From Fimbriimonadaceae bacterium (GTDB lineage Bacteria > Armatimonadota > Fimbriimonadia > Fimbriimonadales > Fimbriimonadaceae): DNA of 64,000 nucleotides. The stretch spans positions 1-64,000 of the forward strand of contig JAMLGR010000017.1 of NCBI GenBank assembly GCA_023957775.1, given 5' to 3'. The position numbers and the translations under genes are program-made. Below the pieces are notes generated by a model. The model did no database searches. It was not told the DNA's origin and saw only the letters and a list, made by a program, of their open reading frames with translations. Below are positions 13,810-22,606 of this stretch, one piece after another; the first letter of the stretch is position 1; each line of letters begins with the position of its first letter.

Positions 13810-16031
13810 TTGCCAGCCGTCCGCCCGAACATCCGCAACACGCTGATCACATCCGAATAGTTGCCGATCTTCGCCATGACCGAGGCGAGGTGGGCCGTGT
13901 CCGCCACGTCGATCGACACGTCGATCTCGGCGGTATGGTTCGGCAAGGTGCGGATCTTGGCCGCGGACACGTTTGTCTTCGATTCCCCGAAGATCGTGCT
14001 GATGTCCATCAGCAGACCCTGCCGGTTCACCGTGATGATCTTGAGCATCACCGCGTACTGCCCGCCGTCCGGCGGCCAATCCAGCTTCATCAGCCGCTCC
14101 GGCTCGTGGGTCACGTACCGCTGGGCGTTGGGACACACGGTGCGGTGGATCATGATCCCCCGTCCCCGCGTGACGTAGCCGATCACATCGTCGCCGGGAA
14201 CGGGATCGCAGCACTTCGCGCGGCGCAGCATGACGTTGTCGACACCGCCCGTCACCAGCGCAAGTTGGCCCTCGCGGGTGCGGGAGGTCTGGATGACGTC
14301 CGGCTTGCTCGATTCGGCGACCTCGCCGCGGATCTTCTGCACCAGGCTGTGCGCGGTGAGCAATCCGGCGCCGATCTTCGCCAGCACATCCTGACCGTTC
14401 TCGCACCCCTCGACCTGCGACGCAAGCTGGTCGAGCTTGTCCTCGCCCAGGTGTTCGCGCGTATCGAGCCCCGCCGCCCGCAGCTCCTTCTCCAACTGGT
14501 CCCGACCGCGCGCCGCGTCGGTGTCCCGATGCACCTTGCGGAAGTGCGCTCGGATTCGGTTTCGGGCGTGCGCGGACTTCACGAACTCCAGCCAATCGAG
14601 GCTGGGGGTCGCGTTCGAGCGGGTGATCAGTTCGCACACGTCTCCGTTCTGCAGCTTCGTGCTGAGCGGGACCATCACGCCGTTGATACGGGCCCCGACC
14701 ACGGTCAATCCCAGTTGGGTGTGGACGCGGAACGCGAAATCCACGGGCGTCGAGTCCTTGGGCAGGTCGAGCACGTCGCCCTTCGGGGTGAAGACGAACA
14801 CCTGTTCGGCAAAGAGATCGGTCGAGATGGAGCGCAGGAAATCGCTGCTCATCGTCGCGTCGCTCGACCAGTCGAAGAGCTGCCTGCGCAATCTGGCGAA
14901 CCGGTTGCGCTCGTCCTGCGACGACCCATCCTCCTTGTACGTCCAGTGCGCGGCCACGCCGTGTTCGGACACCTCGTGCATCTGCTGGGTGCGGATTTGA
15001 ACCTCGAGGGGTTCGCCCTGTGGCCCGACGACCTTGGTGTGGAGGCTCTGGTAGCCGTTGGGTTTGGGCTTGGCGATGTAGTCGTAGAAGAGCCCCGGGA
15101 TCGGCATCCAGAGTTCGTGGATCACGCCCAGCGCGAGGTAGCAATCCGATACCGAGTCGACGATCACCCGGATGGCCAGCAGGTCGTAGATCTCTTCGAA
15201 CGAGAGCCCTTGCTGCGCCATCTTCGTGAAGATGCTGAACAGGTGCTTGGGACGGCCTTGGACTTCGACGTGGCGCATGCCGCGCCTTTCGAAGCGCTCC
15301 TTGAGCGTCCGTATCGCCGCCGTCAGCTCTTCTTCCCGCTCGTTGCGCGTCTTGGCGACGAGCTCGGAGACCTCTTGAAACTCCTTGGGGTGGAGGTGCT
15401 TGAACGCCAGGTCTTCGAGTTGCCACTTCAGTTGCCAAATACCCAGGCGCGCGGCGAGGGGGGCGTAGACGGCGAGGGTCTCGTTGGCGATGCGCGTGCG
15501 CTTCTCGGGAGGCAGAGCGTCCAGGGTCTGCATGTTGTGCAAGCGATCCGCAAGCTTGATGACCATGACTCGGAAGTCCTTGGCCATGGCCAGGAGCATT
15601 TTGCGCATCGTCTCGCCGGCGCGGTTGGTCTCGGCGGCCGCGCGTTGGCGGGACGTTGCGTTGGCGATCGGGTTCAGCTTGAGCTTGGTCACGCCATCCA
15701 CGAGACCCGTGACCTCTTCCCCGAAGGTCGAACGAAGCGACTCGCCCAGCTCCTCCGGGCAATCCTCCAACACGTCGTGGAGCAACGCCGCGACGATGCT
15801 CGCCTCGTCCATATTGAGATCGGCGAGAATCCGGGCGACGGCGAGCGGATGGGTGACGTAGGGTTCGCCCGTCGACCGCTTCTGCCCCTTGTGGGCCTGC
15901 TCGGCGAAGTAGTACGCGTACCGGATGCGGGAGACGTCGACGTCGGGATGGCGTAGGCGCACATCCCCGATAAGGTCCAAAAGCCCGTCGGGTTCGGTCC
16001 AGTCGTCCCGGATCTCGAACGGTGCCGCCAT
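13806..16031 (-). CDS. rel: bifunctional (p)ppGpp synthetase/hydrolase (Rel/SpoT)
   Basis: 741-residue stringent-response enzyme. HD hydrolase at about 40-200 with ALLHDVLED and AHKGQKR; synthetase at about 240-360 with KHLFSIFTKM, AIRVIV and PKPNGYQSLHT; TGS domain near 400-460 (VFTPKGDVLDLPKDSTPVDF); ACT domain at the C-terminus. Both catalytic domains look intact. The motif normally RxKD in bifunctional enzymes reads LFYD (PGLFYDYIAKPK), which is unusual. First gene of a rel-dtd unit; a TATACT box lies about 60 bases upstream. Confidence 0.95.
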   Translation of the reverse strand: MAAPFEIRDDWTEPDGLLDLIGDVRLRHPDVDVSRIRYAYYFAEQAHKGQKRSTGEPYVTHPLAVARILADLNMDEASIVAALLHDVLEDCPEELGESLRSTFGEEVTGLVDGVTKLKLNPIANATSRQRAAAETNRAGETMRKMLLAMAKDFRVMVIKLADRLHNMQTLDALPPEKRTRIANETLAVYAPLAARLGIWQLKWQLEDLAFKHLHPKEFQEVSELVAKTRNEREEELTAAIRTLKERFERRGMRHVEVQGRPKHLFSIFTKMAQQGLSFEEIYDLLAIRVIVDSVSDCYLALGVIHELWMPIPGLFYDYIAKPKPNGYQSLHTKVVGPQGEPLEVQIRTQQMHEVSEHGVAAHWTYKEDGSSQDERNRFARLRRQLFDWSSDATMSSDFLRSISTDLFAEQVFVFTPKGDVLDLPKDSTPVDFAFRVHTQLGLTVVGARINGVMVPLSTKLQNGDVCELITRSNATPSLDWLEFVKSAHARNRIRAHFRKVHRDTDAARGRDQLEKELRAAGLDTREHLGEDKLDQLASQVEGCENGQDVLAKIGAGLLTAHSLVQKIRGEVAESSKPDVIQTSRTREGQLALVTGGVDNVMLRRAKCCDPVPGDDVIGYVTRGRGIMIHRTVCPNAQRYVTHEPERLMKLDWPPDGGQYAVMLKIITVNRQGLLMDISTIFGESKTNVSAAKIRTLPNHTAEIDVSIDVADTAHLASVMAKIGNYSDVISVLRMFGRTAGK

Positions 16032-16092
16032 GATTCACCTATGAGCCCGGGCCACGCTGCCCGACCACGCCGCGCGGTCGAGGGCCTGACTT

Positions 16093-16098
16093 AGTATA
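16093..16098 (-). promoter_or_regulatory. candidate -10 box TATACT upstream of rel
   Basis: TATACT on the minus strand, 61 bases before the rel ATG. It sits in the short space after kdsB, so rel may have its own promoter in addition to read-through. Confidence 0.35.
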
Positions 16099-16109
16099 TC
16101 TCTGGGGAC

Positions 16110-16151
16110 GGGAATCGGGAATCGGGAGTCGGGAATCGGGAGTCGGGAATC
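16110..16151 (+). repeat. heptamer array (GGGAATC/GGGAGTC)6
   Basis: Six 7-base units: GGGAATC twice, GGGAGTC, GGGAATC, GGGAGTC, GGGAATC. It lies directly after the kdsB stop codon (16156-16158, minus strand). G-runs every seven bases could form G-quadruplexes. Confidence 0.9.
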
Positions 16152-16155
16152 GGGG

Positions 16156-16881
16156 TTACTTGCGACTCTTGAGGATTTCTCTTACTCGTTCGGCTTGTTC
16201 GGGGGTGTCCACGGCCAATTCGGCGCTTGCGGCTTCGGACATCCGGATCCGCACGCCGTGGTGGAGAAAACGAAGCTGCTCGAGGGACTCCGCGCGCTCG
16301 AGCGGGCTCATGCGCCACGTCTCGAACTCGCGCAGCGGCTCTTTCCTGTACGCGTAGAGGCCGATGTGTTTCTTCACGGGGATCGTGCGCGGATTCCTCG
16401 CAAACGGCACGGCGTACCGGCTGAAGTAGAGCGCGTCGCCGAACGCGTCGGTCACAACCTTCACGACCGAGGGGTCCGCGTACTCGGCTTCTGGACAGGT
16501 GCAGTAGACGCTCGCCATCGGGATCGAGGGGTCCTCGAACATGGGCTGGACGCACGCGCGAATCGTCTCCGGTCGAATCAAGGGCTCGTCCCCCTGGACG
16601 TTCACGTAGATGGCGGCGTCCACGCTCTCGGCGACCTCCGCCAGGCGATCCGTTCCCGAGGGGTGGTTCGCATCGGTCAACATCGCTTGCGCGCCGAATT
16701 CGGCACAGGCGTCGACGATTTCGGGGTCGGGGGTGGCGACGATCACCGCCTCGGCGATGTCGGCTTCCCTCGCCGCCTCGACGACCCATTGCACCATGGG
16801 CTTGCCCATGAGGTCGCACAACGGCTTGCCCGGAAAACGGGTGCTCCCCATTCGCGCCGGTATCACGATGGCGCACCGCAT
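16156..16881 (-). CDS. kdsB: 3-deoxy-manno-octulosonate cytidylyltransferase
   Basis: 241-residue enzyme that activates Kdo as CMP-Kdo for lipopolysaccharide core synthesis. The nucleotide-binding N-terminus is IPARMGSTRFPGKPL; also present are ANHPSGTDR, VNVQGDEPLI and HIGLYAYRK, all family signatures. Length is normal. It indicates an LPS-bearing outer membrane. It follows a lipoprotein gene with one base between them. Confidence 0.95.
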   Translation of the reverse strand: MRCAIVIPARMGSTRFPGKPLCDLMGKPMVQWVVEAAREADIAEAVIVATPDPEIVDACAEFGAQAMLTDANHPSGTDRLAEVAESVDAAIYVNVQGDEPLIRPETIRACVQPMFEDPSIPMASVYCTCPEAEYADPSVVKVVTDAFGDALYFSRYAVPFARNPRTIPVKKHIGLYAYRKEPLREFETWRMSPLERAESLEQLRFLHHGVRIRMSEAASAELAVDTPEQAERVREILKSRK

Positions 16882-16882
16882 C

Positions 16883-17569
16883 TTAATGACCCGCCTGTCC
16901 GGCTTTGGCGGTCGCGGCCGCGTCGGCGATGGGAACGTCGTTCTTCGCCGCGTAGATGTTCGCTCGAATCGCGTTCATCGCAAACACGTCGCCCATCGCT
17001 TCGGTGAGCACGAACGTGCCGGAGGGGTTTCGCACCGCGACGATCATCAACCGTTGGTGCACGTCCGCCGCGGAGGAACCCGGCGCCGAACCCGGACGCA
17101 TGCGCGGCAACTCCCAAAACCAGTAACGGCTCACCTCGCCGGCGACGAGTTCCGGCACGGCCCGCAGCTCGTCCTGGTACGCGTTCACCAGTTCGGTGAC
17201 CTGATCCTCCGTGGCTTGGTTCAACGTGTGGACCGCGGCGGCCACCCGGTCCTCGAAGGTGATCACGCCGAACCCTTCGGCGTTGGCTTCCCACCCATCG
17301 GCCCGGTAGGGTTTGGTGAGCCGCGACGGCAGTTCGGAGAACTCGCGGGCGCGTTTGGGCGGCTGAAACAGGTCGAGCGCCCGCTCGAGCGAGTCCCCGA
17401 CCTTGAGCTTGCCTCGCTTGCGCAGCAACCCGATCCGGGTGGACGTTCCGAAGTCGGGCGCGACCATCGCGGGTGGAGTCTCCTTCACCACCGGGGCGGC
17501 CATTTCGGGAGTCGCGTCGCATCCTGCGAGCGCGACCGCCACGGCGAGAGCCACGATCCAACGAAGCAT
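16883..17569 (-). CDS. hypothetical lipoprotein
   Basis: 228 residues. Signal with lipobox VALAVAVALAGC (Cys at about 17), so probably lipid-anchored. The body has no motif I recognise; one segment (LPSRLTKPYRADGWEANAEG) looks like a variable-binding domain, and a Trp/Tyr-rich stretch (SRYWFWELPRM) follows. It sits between greA and kdsB on the same strand. A TACACT box ends six bases before the ATG, so the transcript is probably leaderless. Confidence 0.75.
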   Translation of the reverse strand: MLRWIVALAVAVALAGCDATPEMAAPVVKETPPAMVAPDFGTSTRIGLLRKRGKLKVGDSLERALDLFQPPKRAREFSELPSRLTKPYRADGWEANAEGFGVITFEDRVAAAVHTLNQATEDQVTELVNAYQDELRAVPELVAGEVSRYWFWELPRMRPGSAPGSSAADVHQRLMIVAVRNPSGTFVLTEAMGDVFAMNAIRANIYAAKNDVPIADAAATAKAGQAGH

Positions 17570-17575
17570 GGGGCG

Positions 17576-17581
17576 AGTGTA
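17576..17581 (-). promoter_or_regulatory. -10 box TACACT for the lipoprotein gene at 17569
   Basis: TACACT, six bases (CGCCCC), then ATG: the ideal leaderless spacing. Confidence 0.55.
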
Positions 17582-17585
17582 CCGG

Positions 17586-18053
17586 TCAGTCGACCCGGGT
17601 CACGCGGTAGCGCTGCACTCCGCCCGGTGTCTCGACCTCGACCTCGTCGCCCGGTCCCTTGCCGACGAGAGCCGCCCCCATCGGGGAGCTGATCGAAATG
17701 AGGTCGTTCGCCGGATCCGCCTCGTACGAGCTGACCAGCTTGATGTGGAGCTCGTCTCCAAACTCGAGGTCCTCAAGCAGCACCTTCACCCCCAACCTCG
17801 CGTGCTCCGCCTCGTGGTCGTGCTCGACGATCTTGGCGAGCTGCAGACTCTTCTCGAGGTCGGCGATGCGGCTTTCGAGGCGGGACTGGTTGAGTTTGGC
17901 CTCGTGATACGCCGCGTTCTCCTTCAGGTCCCCATGCGCCTTGGCCTCGCGAATCGCTTCGGCGATCCGCTGGCGTTCCTTGCCCTTGAGGTTCTCAAGC
18001 TCGCTCTTGAGCTTGGCGTGGGCTTCCGGCGTGAGCATGTAGTCGGTGCTCAT
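17586..18053 (-). CDS. greA: transcription elongation factor GreA
   Basis: 155 residues. GreA enters the secondary channel of RNA polymerase and rescues backtracked complexes by stimulating transcript cleavage. The N-terminal coiled coil carries the functional acidic tip (AKAHGDLKENAAYHEAK; DLKENA is diagnostic). The C-terminal FKBP-like domain has ISISSPMGAALVGKGPGDEV. Divergent from the glycosyltransferase gene with only 17 bases between the two start codons, so both promoters overlap. A TACACT box lies nine bases before the ATG. Confidence 0.97.
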   Translation of the reverse strand: MSTDYMLTPEAHAKLKSELENLKGKERQRIAEAIREAKAHGDLKENAAYHEAKLNQSRLESRIADLEKSLQLAKIVEHDHEAEHARLGVKVLLEDLEFGDELHIKLVSSYEADPANDLISISSPMGAALVGKGPGDEVEVETPGGVQRYRVTRVD

Positions 18054-18070
18054 GGAGCCAATAGTGTAGC
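18054..18070. promoter_or_regulatory. 17-bp divergent start region of greA and the glycosyltransferase
   Basis: Seventeen bases separate the two ATGs. On the minus strand TACACT overlaps the opposing gene's start and precedes greA by nine bases; on the plus strand AATAGT precedes the glycosyltransferase by five. There is no room for untranslated leaders of normal length. Confidence 0.4.
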
Positions 18071-19072
18071 ATGGCGGGCGTGTCGGCCCCGGTTCGCGTG
18101 AGCGTCGTCGTCGTGAGCTTCAACACCCGCGAGCACCTGCGGACGTGCCTTGGGCGCATCGAGCCCGAGCACGAGGTGATCGTGGTGGACAACGCGTCGG
18201 CCGACGGGTCCGCCGAGATGGTACGCACGGAGTTTCCGCACGTGCGGCTGATCGCCAACGCGGACAATCGCGGGTTTGGCGCGGCCATTAACCAGGGATT
18301 GGACGCCGCGTCGGGCGAGCTGATCCTGCTGCTCAACAGCGACTGCTTCGCCGATCCAGGCGCGATCGCCACCTTGGCGAAGGCGTTCGAGGACCCGGCC
18401 GTGGTCGCCGCAGGGGGAACGCTGCGCAACCCCGATGGTTCGCTCCAGGAGAGCGTGACGCGTCACCTGACGCTCCTTGCCGTGCTGGGAGAGCAAACCT
18501 ATCTGGAGCCGCTCCTGCGCCGAGTGGGGCTCGGATACTGGCAAACCAGCGTCGCCACCGCCTGGGCCAGCCAATCCCTCCGTTTCGAAGTTCCCGTTGC
18601 CCAGGTGACCGGCGCCTGTCTCATGATGCGGCCGCTGGAGCGGTTCGACGAGCGTTTCTTCCTCTACTGTGAGGACACCGAGTTGTGCCGGAGGTTGGAA
18701 CAGCACGGCCGCATCGTGTTCGTGCCGAGCGCCCAGTTCACGCATGTGCTGGGAGCGAGTTCCGCCGATACGCGCTGGACGTCCGTCGCGCGTTACAACC
18801 GGGGCAAGGAGCTGTACTTCGCGATCCACCGCGGTCCGGTGGACGCAGGCATCTGCTGGCTCCTGAACCGCCTCGGCGCGCTGTTGCGCCTTGCGGTGTG
18901 GAGTGTGGCCACCGTCCTCACGCTCGCCCTCTGGAGCCCCGCCAGACGACGGGTGGGGCTCTTCGCGCGCGTCCTGCTCGCGCCGGTGTTCGGGCCGGGC
19001 CAGGGGGCGCGAGGGGTGTCACGCAAGGAACGCGACGATCGCAAAGGACAAACGACAAACGACAAACGATAG
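18071..19072 (+). CDS. family 2 glycosyltransferase (rhamnosyltransferase-like)
   Basis: 333 residues. GT-A fold: VSVVVVSFNTREHLRTCL, donor-binding VVDNASADGS, NADNRGFGAAINQGL and the DxD-like LLLNSDC; acceptor loop MMRPLERFDERFFLYCEDTELC is typical of WbbL-type rhamnosyl- and related transferases. A hydrophobic C-terminal stretch (LRLAVWSVATVLTLALW) may associate with the membrane. Convergent with the Wzm/Wzt genes, so likely adds sugars to the exported polysaccharide. Its last residues (KGQTTNDKR) are encoded by a heptamer array. Confidence 0.9.
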   Translation: MAGVSAPVRVSVVVVSFNTREHLRTCLGRIEPEHEVIVVDNASADGSAEMVRTEFPHVRLIANADNRGFGAAINQGLDAASGELILLLNSDCFADPGAIATLAKAFEDPAVVAAGGTLRNPDGSLQESVTRHLTLLAVLGEQTYLEPLLRRVGLGYWQTSVATAWASQSLRFEVPVAQVTGACLMMRPLERFDERFFLYCEDTELCRRLEQHGRIVFVPSAQFTHVLGASSADTRWTSVARYNRGKELYFAIHRGPVDAGICWLLNRLGALLRLAVWSVATVLTLALWSPARRRVGLFARVLLAPVFGPGQGARGVSRKERDDRKGQTTNDKR

Positions 19073-19081
19073 ACGACAAAC
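19047..19081 (+). repeat. heptamer array (GACAAAC)5
   Basis: GACAAAC three times, then GATAGAC and GACAAAC. It spans the end of the glycosyltransferase gene and the gap before the convergent ATPase gene. Confidence 0.9.
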
Positions 19082-19083
19082 GA

Positions 19084-19809
19084 TCATCGGCCCTGGTACG
19101 CGGCGAGCACGGCCTCCGGCTCGCCTTCGGCCCCGATGAGGCCATCCTTGAGCCATAGGGCGCGGTCGGCGATGCGTTGCACGGCGTCCAACTGGTGCGA
19201 CACGAAGAGGATCGTGCCGCCTGCGGCGCGGAACTCCTCGATGCGGGCGTAGCACTTCTGCTCGAACTCGAAGTCGCCGACGGCCAGCACCTCGTCCACC
19301 AACAGCACGTCGGCGTCGACGTGCACGGCCACCGCGAACCCCAACCGCGCCAGCATCCCGCTCGAGTAGGTCCGCACCGGGGCGTCGATGTGGTCGCCCA
19401 ACTCGGCGAACGCCACGATCTCCGGCATGCGCTGGGCGACCTGTTTCCGCGTCAGTCCCAGGACGACCCCGTTGAAGAACACGTTCTCCTCACCGGTCAG
19501 GTCCGGATGGAATCCGGCGCCCAGTTCCAGCAGGGGGGCCACCCGACCATCGATCTCGACCGTTCCCGAAGTGGGCTTGTAGACGCGCGCCATCAGCGAG
19601 AGCAGCGTGCTCTTCCCCGCCCCGTTCCGGCCCACGACCGCCACACACTCGCCCCGACCCACGTCGAACGAGATGCCCTTGAGGACCTCGAGCCGCTCCA
19701 TGCGACGTCGCTGCCACCAAAGGAGCATGGTCTTGAGCGAGCCGATGCCGGAGTGGCTGAGCAGAAACTCCTTCCGCAGGTTCCGGACGCGCACCACAGG
19801 CTGGTTCAT
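19084..19809 (-). CDS. polysaccharide/O-antigen ABC exporter ATPase (Wzt-like)
   Basis: 241 residues. Walker A GRNGAGKS, Q-loop region, signature TYSSGM, Walker B VLLVDEVLAVGD and H-loop FVSHQ are all present; LKGISFDVGRGECVAVVG and ELGAGFHPDLTGEENV are typical of polysaccharide and teichoic acid exporters. It lacks the C-terminal carbohydrate-binding domain of long Wzt proteins. Start overlaps the permease stop (ATGA). Powers export of undecaprenyl-linked polysaccharide across the inner membrane. Confidence 0.93.
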   Translation of the reverse strand: MNQPVVRVRNLRKEFLLSHSGIGSLKTMLLWWQRRRMERLEVLKGISFDVGRGECVAVVGRNGAGKSTLLSLMARVYKPTSGTVEIDGRVAPLLELGAGFHPDLTGEENVFFNGVVLGLTRKQVAQRMPEIVAFAELGDHIDAPVRTYSSGMLARLGFAVAVHVDADVLLVDEVLAVGDFEFEQKCYARIEEFRAAGGTILFVSHQLDAVQRIADRALWLKDGLIGAEGEPEAVLAAYQGR

Positions 19810-20666
19810 GGCCGCTCCACGAACCTCCATTTCAGGCGGTTGAAGACCCAGTAGCCGAAGATCAGCAGCCCAAACGACGTGAGCGCCGTGATGCCGAGCA
19901 GCCCCCAATCCAAGGGCAACGGGTCCACCCAAACCTCGCCGATCTTGACGGGTTGGGGCGCCACGAGCACTTTGCGGTAAGCCGTGGAGAGCATGGCGAC
20001 GGGGTTGAGGTGGTACAGCGTGTAGAACACGTCGCCCCAGGGTCCCTTGTCGCGCGTGGAGTGCCATACGTTCTCGCTGAAGTACATGATCGGGCACAGG
20101 AAGAACATCAGGTACAGCACGACGCTGACGATGTACTTCACGTCCTCGTAGAACGTGTTCAGCGCCGAGGTCAGCAGCCCAAGCCCCGTCGCCAGCGCGA
20201 GGTTGATCACCAGCAGCACAGGCAGCCAGAGAATCGTCGCCTGGAACGGGGGCTGTCCCGGGTGGCGAATCCAGATCACCAGAAGGTACGCGAAGAACAC
20301 GACCAGGGCCAGCACCAGGTGCACGAAGTTGCTCGCGATCATCGCCAGGGGCAGCACCTCGCGCGGGAAGTAGATCTTCCGGACCAGGGGAAGGGCCGTG
20401 ATCACCGACTGCGCCGCATCCAGCACCGCGAGCTGAAAGAACATGAACGGCAGATAGGCCGCCAGGATGTACGCCGAGAAGTTCGGCGTCGGGTTCGCCA
20501 TGATGTACTTGAACACCACGGTCATGACCAGCACGGTCACGAGCGGATTGACCAGCGACCAGAAGAACCCGAGGAAGCTGTTCTTGTAGCGGATTTTGAG
20601 CTCGCGCTCGACCATGCTGGTGAGCAGCTCGCGGAACCGCCACAGTTCCTTGAGTTCACTCAGCAT
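19806..20666 (-). CDS. polysaccharide ABC exporter permease (Wzm-like)
   Basis: 286 residues, ABC2-type membrane protein with about six helices. The cytoplasmic N-terminus ERELKIRYKNSFLGFFWSL is the hallmark of Wzm/TagG/KpsM permeases; LVRKIYFPREVLPL and the re-entrant segment NTFYEDVKYI also fit. Pairs with the ATPase behind it. Its ATG lies inside the end of the FKBP gene (11-base overlap), making one minus-strand operon. Confidence 0.93.
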   Translation of the reverse strand: MLSELKELWRFRELLTSMVERELKIRYKNSFLGFFWSLVNPLVTVLVMTVVFKYIMANPTPNFSAYILAAYLPFMFFQLAVLDAAQSVITALPLVRKIYFPREVLPLAMIASNFVHLVLALVVFFAYLLVIWIRHPGQPPFQATILWLPVLLVINLALATGLGLLTSALNTFYEDVKYIVSVVLYLMFFLCPIMYFSENVWHSTRDKGPWGDVFYTLYHLNPVAMLSTAYRKVLVAPQPVKIGEVWVDPLPLDWGLLGITALTSFGLLIFGYWVFNRLKWRFVERP

Positions 20667-21033
20667 CGCGGGATTCTACCCCTGGAGGGGCAGGCCTCAC
20701 GAGTCGCAGCAGTTTGATCCGTACCTTCAGAGCCGCATGGGGAGGCACGATCGGAGGCACGCCCCCCGCGCCAAAGGCCTCCTCCTCCGCCACGTCGGAC
20801 ACTTTCTCCTCGCCCACGGCCATCCCACGCACGAGAAGGTCGAACGGCCGCACCAGCGGCTCGGTTCCCACCACGAACGTGTACGGCAGGCCCCGCCGCT
20901 CGCTGTCCGCGAGGTTTCGCCCGTCCGTCAGGGACGCGGTGAAGTGGATCGTGACCCGGTCTCCCAGGTTCACACGCGGCGCCTGAGGCGCTTGGGGCAA
21001 CCCGAGGGCGACGGCAACTAAGAGCGGGAGCAT
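20656..21033 (-). CDS. FKBP-type peptidyl-prolyl isomerase, exported
   Basis: 125 residues from the ATG at 21033. Residues 1-16 (MLPLLVAVALGLPQAP) are a short signal peptide. The FKBP core has GDRVTIHFTASLTDG, a moderately diverged TFVVG and the conserved end FGAGGVPPIVPPHAALKVRI, equivalent to GIPP.IPPNA. Probably a periplasmic proline isomerase or chaperone. A longer frame starts upstream, but the signal peptide supports this ATG. It overlaps the Wzm-like gene. Confidence 0.85.
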   Translation of the reverse strand: MLPLLVAVALGLPQAPQAPRVNLGDRVTIHFTASLTDGRNLADSERRGLPYTFVVGTEPLVRPFDLLVRGMAVGEEKVSDVAEEEAFGAGGVPPIVPPHAALKVRIKLLRLVRPAPPGVESRDAE

Positions 21034-21071
21034 CGATTCATCAAGACGATCCGGGGGCCCGGATGGGTGCA

Positions 21072-21887
21072 TCAGCCCCGGTCCCAAATCTCATCGATCG
21101 CGCGGCCCTCCCATTGGCCGTGAAGTTCGATTCCCAAGAGCGAGGCCACGGTCGGCGCCGTGTCGAACAGCCGCACCTGCCGCTCGATGATCCACCCCTT
21201 GCGGACGCCCTCGCCGTTGGCGATCCAGGGAACGGTCATATCCTCGTCGCTGTCGGTCCCGTGTGTGCGTTCGTGCCCGCCGTGGTCGCTCAAGACGATG
21301 GCGACGTGGGGGCCGGCGGCTTGGCACGCGTCGAGAACATGACGGACGCAACGGTCCGCGTGCGCGATCGCCTTCAGGTAGGGCTCGGACATCCACCCGT
21401 TGTCGTGCCCGCACTGGTCGGTGTGTCCGAGGTACACGAACATCAGATCGAAGGCGCCTTCCCTGGCGTGTCGCGCCGCGGCTTCGGCCACGACCCAATC
21501 GCCCTCCGGCACATCGGAGCGTGCGTGCAGGTACGCCACGTCAAGGCTGGACGGGTCGCACAAGTCGCGCAGCTCGCCCCAGTTGTAGAACATGCCGGTG
21601 CGCAGCCCTGCCGCGTGGGCGACGTCGATCACGCTGGGGACGGGGCGAGCCAGCGGGTGCCACACGTTGTCCGTGATTCCGTGCCGGGGCACATCGACGC
21701 CCCGAAAGATCGACGTATGGCACGGCAACGTCACAGAGGGGAGCACCGATCGCCCCGTCATCGTCGACGCCCCCTCGGCGGTGAGCCGGTCGAGCGTAGG
21801 CGTATCGGCCCGTTGCAGCGCATCGGGCCGCAGTCCGTCGATCGAGAAGATCGTCACCCTGGGCATCATTCGCTTCGTCGTCGCCAC
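21072..21887 (-). CDS. alkaline phosphatase superfamily phosphodiesterase
   Basis: 271 residues of the type I phosphodiesterase/nucleotide pyrophosphatase family. The metal site is IFSIDGLRPDAL; the nucleophile is the Thr in VLPSVTLPCHTSIF; further metal ligands are DLMFVYLGHTDQCGHD and LSDHGGHERTHG. No signal peptide is visible, so a cytosolic enzyme is likely. Substrate unknown. Lies 15 bases after phoU in the same direction. The second or third Met (MMPRV) may be the true start. Confidence 0.88.
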   Translation of the reverse strand: MATTKRMMPRVTIFSIDGLRPDALQRADTPTLDRLTAEGASTMTGRSVLPSVTLPCHTSIFRGVDVPRHGITDNVWHPLARPVPSVIDVAHAAGLRTGMFYNWGELRDLCDPSSLDVAYLHARSDVPEGDWVVAEAAARHAREGAFDLMFVYLGHTDQCGHDNGWMSEPYLKAIAHADRCVRHVLDACQAAGPHVAIVLSDHGGHERTHGTDSDEDMTVPWIANGEGVRKGWIIERQVRLFDTAPTVASLLGIELHGQWEGRAIDEIWDRG

Positions 21888-21902
21888 CCGGCGACCATAC
21901 CT

Positions 21903-22589
21903 CTACTCGCTCTTGTGCGAACTGGCGAGTTGCTCGAGCTTGCCGGTGACCATGAAGGACACGCGCTCGGCGATGTTGACGGCGTGGTCGGCGACGCGTT
22001 CGAGATGGTGGATCGAAAGCAGCAGCCACGACGCCGCCACGTCTTCGTCGGGATGCTCCCGCATGCGGTTGTGGATCTGGCCCCGCAGCGTGCGGTAGAG
22101 GTCGTCCACCTCGTCGTCCATCCGGCAAACCTGGGCGACGATCTCCAAGTCCCGCCGGACGAACGCGTCCAGAGACAGGCGAAGCATGTGGAGGGCGACG
22201 TCGGCCATCTTGCGCAGGTCGATGAAGTCGGTCGTCCCCAAATCGCCCTCGACTTTGCGCGCAGTCTTGGCGATGTCGACGGCGAGATCGCCGATGCGCT
22301 CAAGGTCCGTGATCATCTTCATCGAGGTCCCGATGACCCGCAGATCGCCCGCCATGGGCTGCTGCAGCGCCAGCAGACGCAAACACCGCCCCTCGATTTC
22401 GATGTCCAACCGATCGACGACGTCATCGGAGCGAACGACCTCGTTCGCGGCCTCGACGTCCAACGCGCAAAGGGCATCCACGGCCCGCACGACCATGGTG
22501 TCGGCCAAACTGCCCATTTCGAGCAGCGACCGTTCCAAGGCCTGAAGTTCTTCTTCAAGCACGTGTCGGGCGTGGGGGGAGGTGTCCAT
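21903..22589 (-). CDS. phoU: phosphate signalling regulator PhoU
   Basis: 228 residues forming two three-helix PhoU repeats, each with the metal-binding signature: DLRVIGTSMKMITDLERIGD in the first half and LLLSIHHLERVADHAVNIAE in the second. PhoU couples the Pst phosphate transporter to the PhoR kinase and restrains phosphate uptake. No pst or phoBR genes are in the window. It lies between an OppF-type ATPase and a phosphodiesterase. Confidence 0.95.
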   Translation of the reverse strand: MDTSPHARHVLEEELQALERSLLEMGSLADTMVVRAVDALCALDVEAANEVVRSDDVVDRLDIEIEGRCLRLLALQQPMAGDLRVIGTSMKMITDLERIGDLAVDIAKTARKVEGDLGTTDFIDLRKMADVALHMLRLSLDAFVRRDLEIVAQVCRMDDEVDDLYRTLRGQIHNRMREHPDEDVAASWLLLSIHHLERVADHAVNIAERVSFMVTGKLEQLASSHKSE

Positions 22590-22606
22590 CGTGATTCAGC
22601 GCACTG

